Below are positions 54,078-64,000 of a stretch of DNA of 64,000 nucleotides, piece by piece. The stretch is taken from NCBI GenBank assembly GCA_022559845.1, contig CM040126.1:42588458-42652457 (forward strand). The letters are read 5' to 3'. Under the pieces are notes generated by a model. The model ran no database searches and had not been told where the DNA came from. It worked only from the letters and a program-made list of their open reading frames with translations. The translations under genes and the position numbers were made by a program. Position 1 is the first letter of the stretch. The number at the start of each line of letters is the position of its first letter. The DNA comes from Amorphophallus konjac (taxonomy: Eukaryota; Streptophyta; Magnoliopsida; Alismatales; Araceae).

Positions 54078-56034
54078 TGATGCGGGAGGGACACACGACC
54101 TGGGACTCTAGCTCGTGATCATCCCTAAGCGAGGGAAGACGTGGGACCATGCGCGATTGAGAAATCGGCAGTGAGTCTCGGGTATCGGCCTTTTCGCGTT
54201 AACTCGGGTCGAGTCACGGGACGGTCACTCACTCTCGCTCTCACAGTGGTGATAAAATGATAACAAGCTAGATAATCTATCACTCATGCACTGGCATATA
54301 TAAAAATATACTAGTAAAGTAATGCCTACGAGGAGGGTGGCGAGTGTACCTCCACGCTCCGGGCGTGGGAAAGACGTTCCCCGCCAAGTACGGTAACTCC
54401 CGGTAACAACGGTTAAAGTTAATTACAACAGTAACTTTTATTGCCCACTCCACGCAGGGAGGTAAAGGGCTACAAGTGGGGCCCGGGAGGACCGACCCTG
54501 GGTTGACGGATAGCAATCTGGAGGTGCGTACGGCACGAACTCGGCCTGCTGGTCTGACTCGGCACTATTCCAACTCAGTGCTGCACCAACTCGGTTGCTG
54601 ACTCACTGGACAGCAAGCAACGGTTTCCAAAGGAACGTCGCCTTCCTAAGATCTTCTGGAGGCGTCGCTTGGCGGGGACGATGGCAGGACGTCCATGAAC
54701 GACTCCCTGAAGTGGCGGCTCCTGAAATTGATTTTTGATATTTATTTCTGGATACCTTCTGGACTACAATTTCGGACCTGCACAGGGAACAGATCTACAG
54801 GCCTCGGCGACAAGAATTAAATCTCTAAGATCCGGAGGCCGATCGAGGCGTGGCTAGTAGCGTTGGAAAGAGCATTCACAGAGCTACAACATATATTTTT
54901 TTCCCAAAGATCTAGATAAGGGATTAGAAATGAAAAACTCTGCAAACTACGGGTTTTTCTGTGGATCAGGTTAATGATACTCAAGACAGAACTGGATCTG
55001 CCTGAAACTGACCTTTGACCGAGGGCTAAATAATTTTTCTAGACTCCACGAAAATTATGGTGGAAGGGGGTATATGTGAGGAACACTGAGTAATGTTTTG
55101 GGATTTTCTGGCAATTTATAAGGGGGTGGGGAAAATACAAAAAGGGAACACTGTCTTGCAGATCTGCAAAAGGGAAGATTACTGAGAGGACAAATAAAAA
55201 TATGGAAAAAATATCAAACTAAGGCCAAATGGCACGAAATTTGAACTGGAGATTAGGGGAGATGGACAGAACAAACTCTCAAAATTAGGGCTCGAACAGA
55301 AAACCAAACAAAAAGATAAAATTTCAGTGAAGAGGTTCTATCTGATGGAGACAGAACTCCGACGACGGTGGCGGCGGCGCGACGACGATGCGATGGCGGC
55401 GGCGGCGGTGGCAGAAATGGAACTCAGAGGGGCTAAGGAGAATGGACTTCATATCCTAGAGGGCTGGAGGAGGAAGAAGAACCAGGGAGAGAGGGAGAGG
55501 GGCACACCCTTCCTTGGAGCAAATGCCAATTTTTCACTTCATTAATTCATGAAATAGGAAAATACATAGTATTTAAATGAAATGTAAAATGACTCATAAT
55601 ACCCTCAGATCTAGGTTAGGGAGGGGTAAACTAGGGATAGAAATAATTAGTTCTAATCAAGTGATTTTTACAAAAAAGAATAAAATTCTAAAGGGAGGGG
55701 GGCGCCCCCTTGACCAAGGGGCCATGGTAGGTAGCCTCCCTTTGACATTTTCAACCACTTGTCTCCCATGTGTCCAATTCACCTTCTAGATGCCACCTAG
55801 GACTTTGACCAGCCCCACATGGACCCATATGGCTTATGTGGACCAATGGGGAAGGAGTGAGGGCCCCCTTGCTGGACCTACTGACAAATTGCACAAAAAC
55901 CCAAAGAATCCAAGGGAATGACACATTGGCTTTTAAGCCTTACAATTGCGCATATACTTTTCCAAGGATATAAAAATAAACTAAAGGATGTAAATGCAGA
56001 TTAAAATGTCAATGCTCGGCGTCGGTTCCCATCA
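54078..56034 (-). repeat. 5' LTR of the non-autonomous element
   Basis: 1957 bp, same length as its partner. The position of the TATA box reads ttaaat instead of tataaat (near 55570). Confidence 0.95.
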
Positions 56035-56641
56035 GAGCGGAGGCGGCACCGGCAGCGAGGGCGTAGAAGCGGCGGTGAGCTCCCACCCTTTCTCACGCTC
56101 ACTCTCGCACACACACACGCAGACACAAACTCTCACACACTCTCACTTTTCATGCCTGGTCTACAAGATGAACCTTTTCTCCTTATCACCTGGTGTACTC
56201 TTACAACATCAGATGAAATTCCAAGCCCCTGTTTTTATTAGGAGGGTGGGAAGAGGGATGTGGATATAAATGTGTGTGCGTAAATGTGGATATGACCCTT
56301 TGTTCCATTTTTGCCGGTTCAAGCCTTCTGTTATGATATATGTGATTAGTATGCTTGCATGTAAATTAAATTTGTAGACAGGTGTGGATACCGATATGTG
56401 AAAAAATGTGTATGTGAATGCGAGTATGATAATGATTTTTTCCAACGATGATGTCGATGTCAACGTGGGTGTGTGAATATGGAAGTGAAAGTGGATGTGG
56501 ATATGGATATGGATGTATATGTGACCAAACAGGATGTACAAATGTGGAAAATAGTCAATATTTAGGGGAGATGTTGTCGATATTTTCTTAGAAGTAGTGA
56601 TAAGACATATTGATATGAATTTTTTAATTTGTTAGGTAAAT
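56035..56641 (+). other. leader exons and intron of the CACTA transposase gene
   Basis: CG-rich exon end with donor at 56075, then an intron with CA/CT-rich and TGGATA-rich simple stretches (56100-56150, 56250-56520). The acceptor is aaacag at 56532. A short exon (56533 onward, gggagatgttgtcgat) follows, with a second acceptor (tttgttag) just before the ATG at 56642. Confidence 0.5.
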
Positions 56642-59298
56642 ATGGCTAGAGTTGATCATTCATGGATGAATCACAGAGTAGTTGACGGAGTGGTGTCCGA
56701 GGAGTTTAAGGATGGAGTTGATAGTTTTATTCATTTTGTATTGGGGCATCCAACAGCAGTGGACCAGCGTGGTAACATCCGGTGTCCTTGTTTACGCTGT
56801 AAAAATAAGAAATTTCTTTCACTATGGGATGTACAAGTTCATTTATACAGGAAAGGGTTCATGAAAGGTTATATGAATTGGGTGTGTCATGGTGAGGACT
56901 TTTGGTCGCATGCGCCCGGTAATGTTGGTGGCACAAGTACCTACGCAGACATGGTAATCGATGCTGCTGGCCCTAACTTTAATGTACAAGGGGAACACGT
57001 GTACAACGAAGAACCACCAAACAAGTCGGCTGAAAGATTTTATCAGTTACTTCGGGATGCTGATGAGCCATTATGGGATGGTTGTGAAAATCACACTTGC
57101 TTATCTGCTGTCTCACAGTTGTTGAATTTGATATCCGAATTTCACCTTAGTGAGAGTTGTTTTGACCGTATGCTCCTCCTTATCAAGAGTATGCTGCCTA
57201 AGGATGAGAAGCTGCCTGAAAATTTTTACCGTGCAAAGAAGATGGTCAATGATTTAGGGCTTGGATACCAAAAAATAGATGCATGCCCTAATCACTGTAT
57301 GCTATATTATGCAGATAATGTAGATAAAATATCATGTGATATTTGTCATCATGATAGATTTAAACCTAAGAGAGGGGACAAATCAAAGTAGAAGGATCTG
57401 CCTTACAAGTCTCTACGATACCTCCCTCTCACACCCAGATTGCAGCGGATGTATATGTCGTCAAAGACAGCTCGGCATATGATAGGGCACGTAGAAAGAG
57501 TACATCGTGTAGATGATATAATCAGTCATCCCGTCGACGGTGAAGCTTGGGCTCATTTCAGTCGTAACTATACTACTTTTGGTCACGAGACACGCAATGT
57601 TAGGTTAGGTTTATGCACAGATGGCTTCAACCCATTTGGAGGTTCAGTAGCGTCTTACTCATGTTGGCCAGTCTTCATGACGCCGTACAACCTTTCGCCG
57701 GGCATGTGCATGAAGCGTGAGAACCTTTTCTTAACTTTGGTGATTCTAGGTCCAAAAAATCTAGGAAAAAATTTAGACATATATCTCAGGCCACTGATTG
57801 ATGAGTTGAAAAGATTATGGAATGATGGAGTTGTTACTTATGATGCGTACAGAAAATAAAATTTCACTATGAAGGCTGCATTGATGTGGACAATAAGTGA
57901 CTTCCCTGCATATGGAATGCTATCTGACTGGAGCACACACGGGAGGTTGGCATGTCCTTACTGTATGGCTGATATCAAATCCTTTGTCCTGAAATATGGT
58001 AAGAAATCATGCTGGTTCGATTGTCATCGACGGTTTCTACCAAATGATCATCCTTTCCGAAGGCAAAAGGACTCATTCATTAAGAACACAGTTGAAATGG
58101 ATGAAGCAGACTTGGAACATATGTCTGGTCGACAAATGGCATTAGAGGTGCAAAACTTACCAGATATAGTGTAATTGTCGGGTAGTACACGACATCTTCG
58201 TGGATTTGGAGAGGAACACAATTGGGTGAAGAAAAGTATCTTCTGGGAATTGCCTTACTGGTCAACCCTTTTTATACGGCACAACCTGAACGTCATGCAT
58301 GTTGAGAAGAATGTCTTTGATAATGTGTTCAACACCATCATGAACGTGGAAGCCAAAATAAAGGACAATGCCAAGGCACGAGCGGACTTGAAGATACTTT
58401 GCAAATGACCAGAGTTGGAATTGTGGCCGGTACGGGGCAAAGTTGTGCAACCTAAAGCAGCTTAAGTGCTGAAAGACACACAGATCAATGAACTGTGCCC
58501 GTGGTTGAAGCAATTAAGATTCCATGATGGATATGTGTCTAACATAGCCCGTTGTGTGAATGTCAATGAGGGAAAACTATATGGGTTGAAAAGTCATGAC
58601 TGCCATGTGTTCATGAAGAGACTTCTGCCCATTGCATTCCGTGACATATTACCAAAGCCTTTATGGGGAGCATTGACTGAGTTGAGTCAATTTTTCAGGG
58701 TTCTATGTGCATCAGAACTCAAACTTGGGGACGTGCAAACTATGGAACAGAATGTGGTCACGACGGTATGTAAGTTGGAGAAGATATTTCCCCCTGCGTT
58801 CTTCGATTCCATGAAGCACCTGATTATCCATTTGCCATACGAGGCCAAAGTTGGAGGTCCGATACAATTTCGATGGATGTATTTATTTGAGAGGTAATCA
58901 GTATGTATTTACTGATTAATTGATAGTAGTTACATGTGTCTGTCATTGTCACCGTATGTCATTGTCATATTAATTGTTGTCATAGGTGTATGCATGACCT
59001 GAAAATGAAAGTTTGTAACAAGGCTAAAGTCGTGGGTTCGATTACCGAGGCATATATTATTGAAGAAATTTCAAACTTCTGTTCGATGTACTTCAAACCT
59101 GAAATTCAAACTCGACGCAATCGACTTCCACGTAATGATGATGGAGGAGAGGTGGGTCCGACCGACCGGTTGTCCATATTTAAGTATCTAGATCATGCAT
59201 TCGAACGTTGTTCGAATCGCATATTAGAGGACAGAGAGTTGTTGGCCGTAGAGATCTATGTTCTCCTGAACTGTGCTGAGATTGAACCTTATGTTGAG
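56642..59298 (+). pseudogene. CACTA (En/Spm) TNP2/TNPD-like transposase
   Basis: Exon 1 (56642-58893) reads one frame with five in-frame stops (TAG 57389, TAA 57857, TAA 58172, TGA 58406, TAA 58463). The N-terminal transposase-associated domain has IRCPCLRCKNKKF. The Transposase_21 core has ACPNHCMLYYAD, LCTDGFNPFG and CPYCMADI. The DUF4218 part has KSHDCHVFMKRLLPIAFRD and ends FRWMYLFER. A GT-AG intron (58894-58985) is followed by an exon CMHDLKMKVCNKAKVVGSI... to EIEPYVE. The frame is cut at about 59298 by the next element. It would cut and paste CACTA elements; this copy is dead. Confidence 0.9.
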
Positions 59299-60518
59299 TG
59301 AGTCCTTGTTGCGCGGGTTTTTATGCTGATTAACCGGTGTGAGGGAAGGAATACAGTGGGGAAGGAAAATACGGGAGTTTGATGTATCTCGGGTATCCTC
59401 CTTACGGGTGCATGCCTCTCACGGCGGTATCGGGCACTCTCCTTTCACGGAAAGTCGGAAAGGGTCGAATGGCACGGAAGTGTCGGGATAAAGGTTAACC
59501 GGACAAGATGCGGGCGTGCCAGTCGATCTCTCGACAATCACTCATGGAACAAAGGTTTGATCGGGGAAGCGCCACCAGGGCGCAGCACGTGGGCTCGGGC
59601 GATCGGGTGACACGTAGAGAGAAGGGGTTCCATGGGTGCGAGTGCGTAGGCGATTGTGGGAATCGTTTACAGGACGTCTTTCCCTACCGGCCGCAAGCAA
59701 CCGGTGTTTATTTACATCGGATTGAATCCGAAAACCTTCGTTCCATGCTGAAGAGAAGTCTGTATGTATGTCTGAAGCCATGGGTGGAGGGCTGGGGGCA
59801 TTTAGCAGCTAGGGGTGCGTGTTGGACTGAGGGGTGTTTACTGGGGGTTGGAGTGTTAGGCACGGATGCCAAGGAATGTGGATAGAAGGTTGAAGGTCGA
59901 GACGCGGGTGCGAGAGCACTCGTCCAATCGGCAGTGTTGTGCTGAGACGTATATTTCTTTACAGGAGAGCCGTGAAGGCCAAAGTACAACTGGCGCATGC
60001 CCCGGGACAATTTCGACGTGTAGGTTGGTCCCCAGGTCAATGTGTGATGGATGCACATATGTGCGTTTTACAGAGAGGTCCTCCCGTGGCATGGGCCATA
60101 GCTGTGGTGCCGAATGGGGGGCCTATGACTGGATAACTGGGGGATACGTCGATCCGGTATCTGGGCGAGGGCCGGTCGCGACTCGAGTTGAGCGGTCGGA
60201 CGTGGCCTCGTAACTGCGAGTGAGCATGGCGTCATGGCACGCGTGTGGTTGCGACCGACGAGCGTGCGAGGGGAAATCCTGACATGAGGGGACGTCCGCC
60301 CATATCACAACGTCTCACATACGGTGGGTGTTGACTCGTGTGTGACGGCTACATACGGCGTGGGGGGAGTGCGAACGACATACCCCCGGCGTAGCAGACC
60401 GCCGAACAAGTCACCCACACACAATTCTCCTTAGCTCGTTGCTTGGAGCCGAAGCGCTTGAATTACCTTGAATCCTTTGGAGATGCATGCCCTTCAATGC
60501 CTTGCCCCCTAGGGGGTT

Positions 60519-60524
60519 TTTATA
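60519..60524 (-). promoter_or_regulatory. minus-strand TATA box of the second Tat-like LTR
   Basis: TATAAA on minus, in cttccctataaaaacccc. It matches the layout in the first Tat LTR. Confidence 0.5.
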
Positions 60525-60544
60525 GGGAAGGTGAAGGGTCACAA

Positions 60545-60875
60545 TGGGGTTTACACGGACCAGCTAAGGGGGGTGAGCTGGTCCGCGTAAACGTAATGGA
60601 ATAGTGCACTGGGTTATGTAAGAGAGAGGAGGGAAAGAGGTTTACGCGGACCAGCCATGGGGGCCTGGCTGGTACGCCTAAACCCCCAAGGGTTAAGGAG
60701 GGATGGTTTTTTTTTCTTTTGAAAAAATATTTTTTTTTTGGTTGAATGGGGGTTTACGCGGACCAGCCAGGGGGGCCTGGCTGGTCCGCCTAAACCCCCT
60801 CCCCAAGGGTGTTTAGGTGGACCAGCCAGGGGGGCCTGGCTGGTCCGCCTAAACCCCCCCAGGGGGGTTTAGGCG
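60545..60875. repeat. GC palindrome array, second family (TTTACGCGGACCAGCC/GGCTGGTCCGCCTAAA)
   Basis: Four hairpins of 44-52 bases at about 60549-60592, 60640-60688, 60749-60800 and 60808-60860, plus a half copy. They share the design of the first family but not its sequence. Confidence 0.9.
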
Positions 60876-60913
60876 GGTTCGCAAGGAGAGACAGGGGGGG
60901 CTGGTCCCCACCC

Positions 60914-60919
60914 TATAAA
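60914..60919 (+). promoter_or_regulatory. plus-strand TATA box beside the palindrome array
   Basis: TATAAA in caccctataaaattcc, about 55 bases right of the last palindrome. It could drive plus-strand transcription toward gene E. Confidence 0.45.
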
Positions 60920-62308
60920 ATTCCATTTTTGGGTTTTTTCTTCCCAATTTGGCTAAGTACAATTTGGTGAAGGGTACATGGTGGCTTGTGGAGACTTGTG
61001 TGCGTTGACTTGAGGACGAAACCGTCGTGCTATCGCTTTGCGCTTCTACATCCGCGCGTCGACCCCTCGAATTGGTACAGCACACGAACCGCATCGTAGG
61101 ACTGTAATTGAGCGAACCGAGGATGAGTGGGGTCGTGGGACCACCGAGCTAGAGAGAGGGCGCGGCCCCCCCGGGGAGTTCGCCCTCCCCGGGGGCGCGG
61201 CCACGCCCTGGGTGAATTGGCCCCGGGCCATTTGTAACCCCGGGGGATGGCCCCCGGGGGTCTTCTTGTGTTGCTTGGGGACGTCCTTCGATGGACTATG
61301 ACCTTCGAGGGGCTGACATGGGCCCGTGGGGCCATTGTTCTTTGAGTCGGAGTAGCCGCTCGCAAGGTGTTCGGGCAAATGCCCTACATGCCCCGGGTTG
61401 CCGAACGAGCCGCGTAAGTGGCCGACGGGCCTTAGATTTGGCCTAAGGTCAAGGGTAGAAGTCCGTAGGGGTTGGAAGGAGGTATTTTGGGGCCCATGGG
61501 CCTTGCCTCGTGTTGTGTACCACGTTGTATGGCGGGTTGACAGGGTAGCCTCGGGTTGGCCTGAGTGCTAAGTTCAGTGGCTTGTTGCCACGTGTCTGAG
61601 GGTCGGGGGTGGTCCCGACTTGCTAAGGGGTCGTTGTGGGACCCAACTGGTGTACTGGAACCATGGGCTGGCCCGTGGTCTTGTGTAGAAGGGTTGAATT
61701 ATACACACCCACAAGGTGTTCGAAAAAATGCTGAACACACGTGTGTGAGCCGTACGTACATGCTACGGGCCTCTAAAGCCTATGGTTGACTTGCTCGGGT
61801 CTCCCTTTGACCTTAGAGGGTTGAATGAAGAGTCTTGGAGTGGGCCCGCGACTCTGTTGCTGGATGCCACGTGGCGTGGCTTAACGTCGGGGCGCCCCCG
61901 GGTGATCCCGGGCGGCCATATAGGACGCAGGCATAGCCCGTATGAGAGTGGCCGGGATTGACCCCGAACACTTGTTTGTGCCGCCGCGCGTTATGGTGAG
62001 TTGATCGGGACCCTTGTGGGGACCTTTAGGGTTGTAGAAAGAGCTAGGTAGCCCATTCCTTGAAGGTGTTTGGGGAAATGCCCGAACCCTTATTCCTTGT
62101 CGTTTTGGCTGGGAAATAGTCTGGGTACAACAAATGCCCCCCACGGGGCGTGCGTCGGAGGCGGGGATGAGGGCGTACGGCCCGTGAGATCCTCTTTCTG
62201 AGTTGTTGTAGTTGTATTTTGACGCTTTATATGTCTTTATTTTGCTGTGTTATACATATGGATTTTCTAATATGCTGACTCTTTTTCTGGGTGCCTTGCC
62301 TTGCAGCT

Positions 62309-63327
62309 ATGGCACGCTTTGGCAGAGATGGGCGGGTCCCGAGGCGGCTGGCTCGGGAGGAGGATCACTGGGTGCAGCAGACTGATCGACCGATGCGCCC
62401 TTTAGATGCGCCTGTGATCACCGTGGCTGGTATAGAGTAGTTGGACCGGGGCCATCTGATCGTGGTGGAGGGTCCAATTGGTGAGCGGACAGCTAGAACA
62501 GGGGCCGTGGAGGTGGCCCAAATTCTGGAGGTGGGCAACTTGTACAGTTATGATCGGAGCGGGGGCTACCCATTGGAGTTCCCCCTTGATTGCCACCTGC
62601 TTGAGTTCATCCGCAGCTATGTCCCTCCTGGCACTGAGGAGGGTGACTCGCAGATTCCGGGGGCTTGCCGCCGGCTTGAGAGGGCCATTCTGATCGACAG
62701 GGACAGCCTGCTATGTACGCGTACCCGTGCTATACTGAATTACTTCAGGGCTTGCTGGAGGGTTTCAACCGTCGTTGGAACACGGTGGCGACAGCAGAGG
62801 GGGAGACCAGCCTCGACTTGTGGACTTTGTTCCGGATCTCCAGCTTGCCAGTTGTCGGCGAGGGATATGAGGAGGTGGTGCTAGATGACCTCCACCGCAG
62901 TCACACAGACGGACTGGGGAGATACTGAGTGTCTTACAGCTACCGGTATCTGATAAAGACTTGGAGAGATTTGGCTTTGGCGGGGCGAGAGAGAGCTGCT
63001 CAGACTCCCCGGGTTCCACTGAATGTTTGGGTCCGTCACTTCTACAACGGGCCGTTCTGCTTTTACCAGGAGTTTGCCAGGGATCAGACCCCCTGGGAGG
63101 AGTACACGGAGGTGAAGCTACGCTTTCGGACGTACTCCAGATATGTGTACGCGCCACGGGAGGGGTGGAATCCCCATGGCTTGCCAGATGTGACATATCT
63201 TGCAGCATATCTGGCATATTGGCTGGCGACCTTCGTAGTTCCTCACGGAGAGGACGGACTGTTGAGGGCCGAGTTGTTGTGGCCGGCTTGCTTGTTGGCT
63301 GAGGGGAGGCAGTTGGCTCTAGCTCCC
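62309..63327 (+). pseudogene. antisense gene E: plant mobile domain-like protein, truncated
   Basis: Starts MARFGRDGRVPRRLAREED. A TAG lies at 62438-62440, a frame change near 62705 and a TGA at 62926-62928. The segment GETSLDLWTLFRISSLPVVG followed by YEEVVLDDLHR, and later LPDVTYLAAYLAYWLATFVV with LLAEGRQLALAP, follow the N-terminal layout of plant mobile-domain proteins. It differs in sequence from genes A-D. It lies just inside the second Tat-like LTR on the plus strand, the same place and direction as gene A relative to its LTR. It is cut at 63328 by another LTR. Confidence 0.6.
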
Positions 63328-64000
63328 TGTAGTGCCCCAGAATATATATATATAATTTTTGAATTTTAAAATATTTTTTTGGAAATTATAAAGGCTTAAA
63401 TAAATTAATGAAGGGGTTATTGGATTAATAAGTCATTATAAGGCTCAATTAGGCTAATTAGTTAACCTAGCCTATCTAATTAGTATCCAAAAAAGTTTAT
63501 GGACCAAGCCCATCAAGTTTGGCCCATATTCTAGAAGGGTAATTAGTTTATTCACGTATTTTAAGGATAAATATTATTTATATAAGATAATTATGTGGAT
63601 AAATGAATAAAAGAGTTTTATTAAATTGAAACTCTATACACGTTGAATGTAACGGTCTATCGGGAGACTGCCACAGCCCTGTAACACACCAGGCTAGATG
63701 CGTTACACTCTGTTAGTTCCGTGAAAGGAAGAACGAGCAAAAAGATTAGAACTTTGGGATCTTATCTACAAGAGATCGACTTGGGAGAGCTTATAACATT
63801 ACTAAGGACTCTTAGGGATTAGGTTCTGGCAAATTAAGGACTCTAGAATCGATCTAATCTTCAAAACCCTATAAATAGGACCTAGTTCTGAACTGAGCGA
63901 CCCTTACTTTTGGCTCGTGAAGAATCAAGGTAAGGAGTCATAATTTTGGGTAAGTTCCTTACGACTTTTTGTTTATAATATATTAGACTAATAGCTCTCC
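63328..64000 (+). repeat. LTR start of a further retrotransposon, continuing beyond the window
   Basis: TGTAGTGCCCCAGAAT begins where the mobile-domain frame breaks. This start, the AT-rich first part and the TATAAATA at 63870-63877 resemble LTRs of Tekay/Del chromoviruses. The expected duplication would be ctccc (63323-63327). No partner is in the window. Confidence 0.55.
63870..63877 (+). promoter_or_regulatory. TATA box of the right-edge LTR
   Basis: TATAAATA in aaaccctataaataggacc. Confidence 0.6.

Larger units (their letters stand above)
50226..56034 (-). mobile_element. non-autonomous LTR retrotransposon
   Basis: LTRs 50226-52182 and 54078-56034 are both 1957 bp. The target duplication is gagcg (50221-50225 and 56035-56039). 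The minus strand reads tttggtatcacagcgcc next to the right LTR, a tRNA-Met-like primer-binding site, and cctggggagagt next to the left LTR as the polypurine tract. So the right LTR is 5'. The internal region is only 1.9 kb, without reverse transcriptase or integrase. It must have been moved by another element's enzymes. Confidence 0.95.
59299..62132 (-). repeat. probable LTR of a second Tat-like element
   Basis: It interrupts the transposase at its left edge and ends near gggtacaaca/aatgccccccac. On the minus strand this reads as a polypurine tract (gtggggggcatt) followed by TGTTGTACCC, a plausible 3' LTR start. A minus-strand TATA box (60519-60524) and GC palindromes mirror the first Tat LTR. 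The partner LTR lies outside the window, so the exact ends are uncertain. The many GC-rich open frames within it lack motifs. Confidence 0.5.

Noticed and set aside
61030..61378. Overlapping 87-111 codon frames in GC-rich sequence
   Set aside because: Present on both strands inside the probable LTR, Pro/Arg/Gly-rich, no motif.

Overview
The window looks like nuclear DNA of a flowering plant made almost wholly of nested transposable elements. Supporting signs are plant LTR retrotransposons of several lineages (Ty1/copia, Ty3/gypsy chromovirus, Tat/Ogre-like), CACTA (En/Spm) transposase, ULP1 proteases and plant-mobile-domain genes with GT-AG introns. I see no convincing single-copy host gene, no rRNA or tRNA gene and no CRISPR array. 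The species cannot be named from this sequence alone. || Layout. 1-2551: CCGTCGGAAT-type repeats, then a decayed minus-strand Ty1/copia gag-pol fragment cut at 2555 by a CACTA terminus. 3165-12253, continuing at 47471-48180: a DNA-transposon region full of GTGACAAAT repeats. It carries a small hypothetical gene, an RNase H1-N/viroplasmin-like gene, a hairpin built from a SNF2/CLASSY-like gene fragment, and a multi-exon ULP1 gene on the minus strand. 12259-47470: a giant minus-strand Tat/Ogre-like Ty3/gypsy element with 2.0-2.1 kb LTRs and a CCTAG target duplication. It was inserted in exon 1 of the ULP1 gene. Its 12.7 kb between integrase and 3' LTR holds four plus-strand (antisense) spliced genes, A to D. 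32159-41686: a plus-strand chromovirus with an uninterrupted 1747-codon gag-pol frame, nested in the Tat protease (TTTAT duplication). 48181-50220: unassigned sequence and a 528 bp tandem repeat. 50226-56034: a minus-strand non-autonomous LTR element with two 1957 bp LTRs (GAGCG duplication) in the leader of a CACTA TNP2-like transposase pseudogene (56642-59298). 59299-62132: probable LTR of a second Tat-like element, followed by its own plus-strand mobile-domain gene E, which is cut at 63328 by the LTR start of a further element. || Relative ages from nesting: DNA transposons first, then the Tat element, then the chromovirus; the CACTA transposase, then the non-autonomous LTR element and the second Tat-like element, then the last LTR. 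|| The signals most worth following are: the near-perfect inverted repeat of a CLASSY-like remodeler fragment; the antisense gene array, where two first exons are each paired with different bodies and two of the four genes still read open; and arrays of about 30-50 bp GC palindromes just upstream of TATA boxes, both in Tat LTRs and at antisense gene B.
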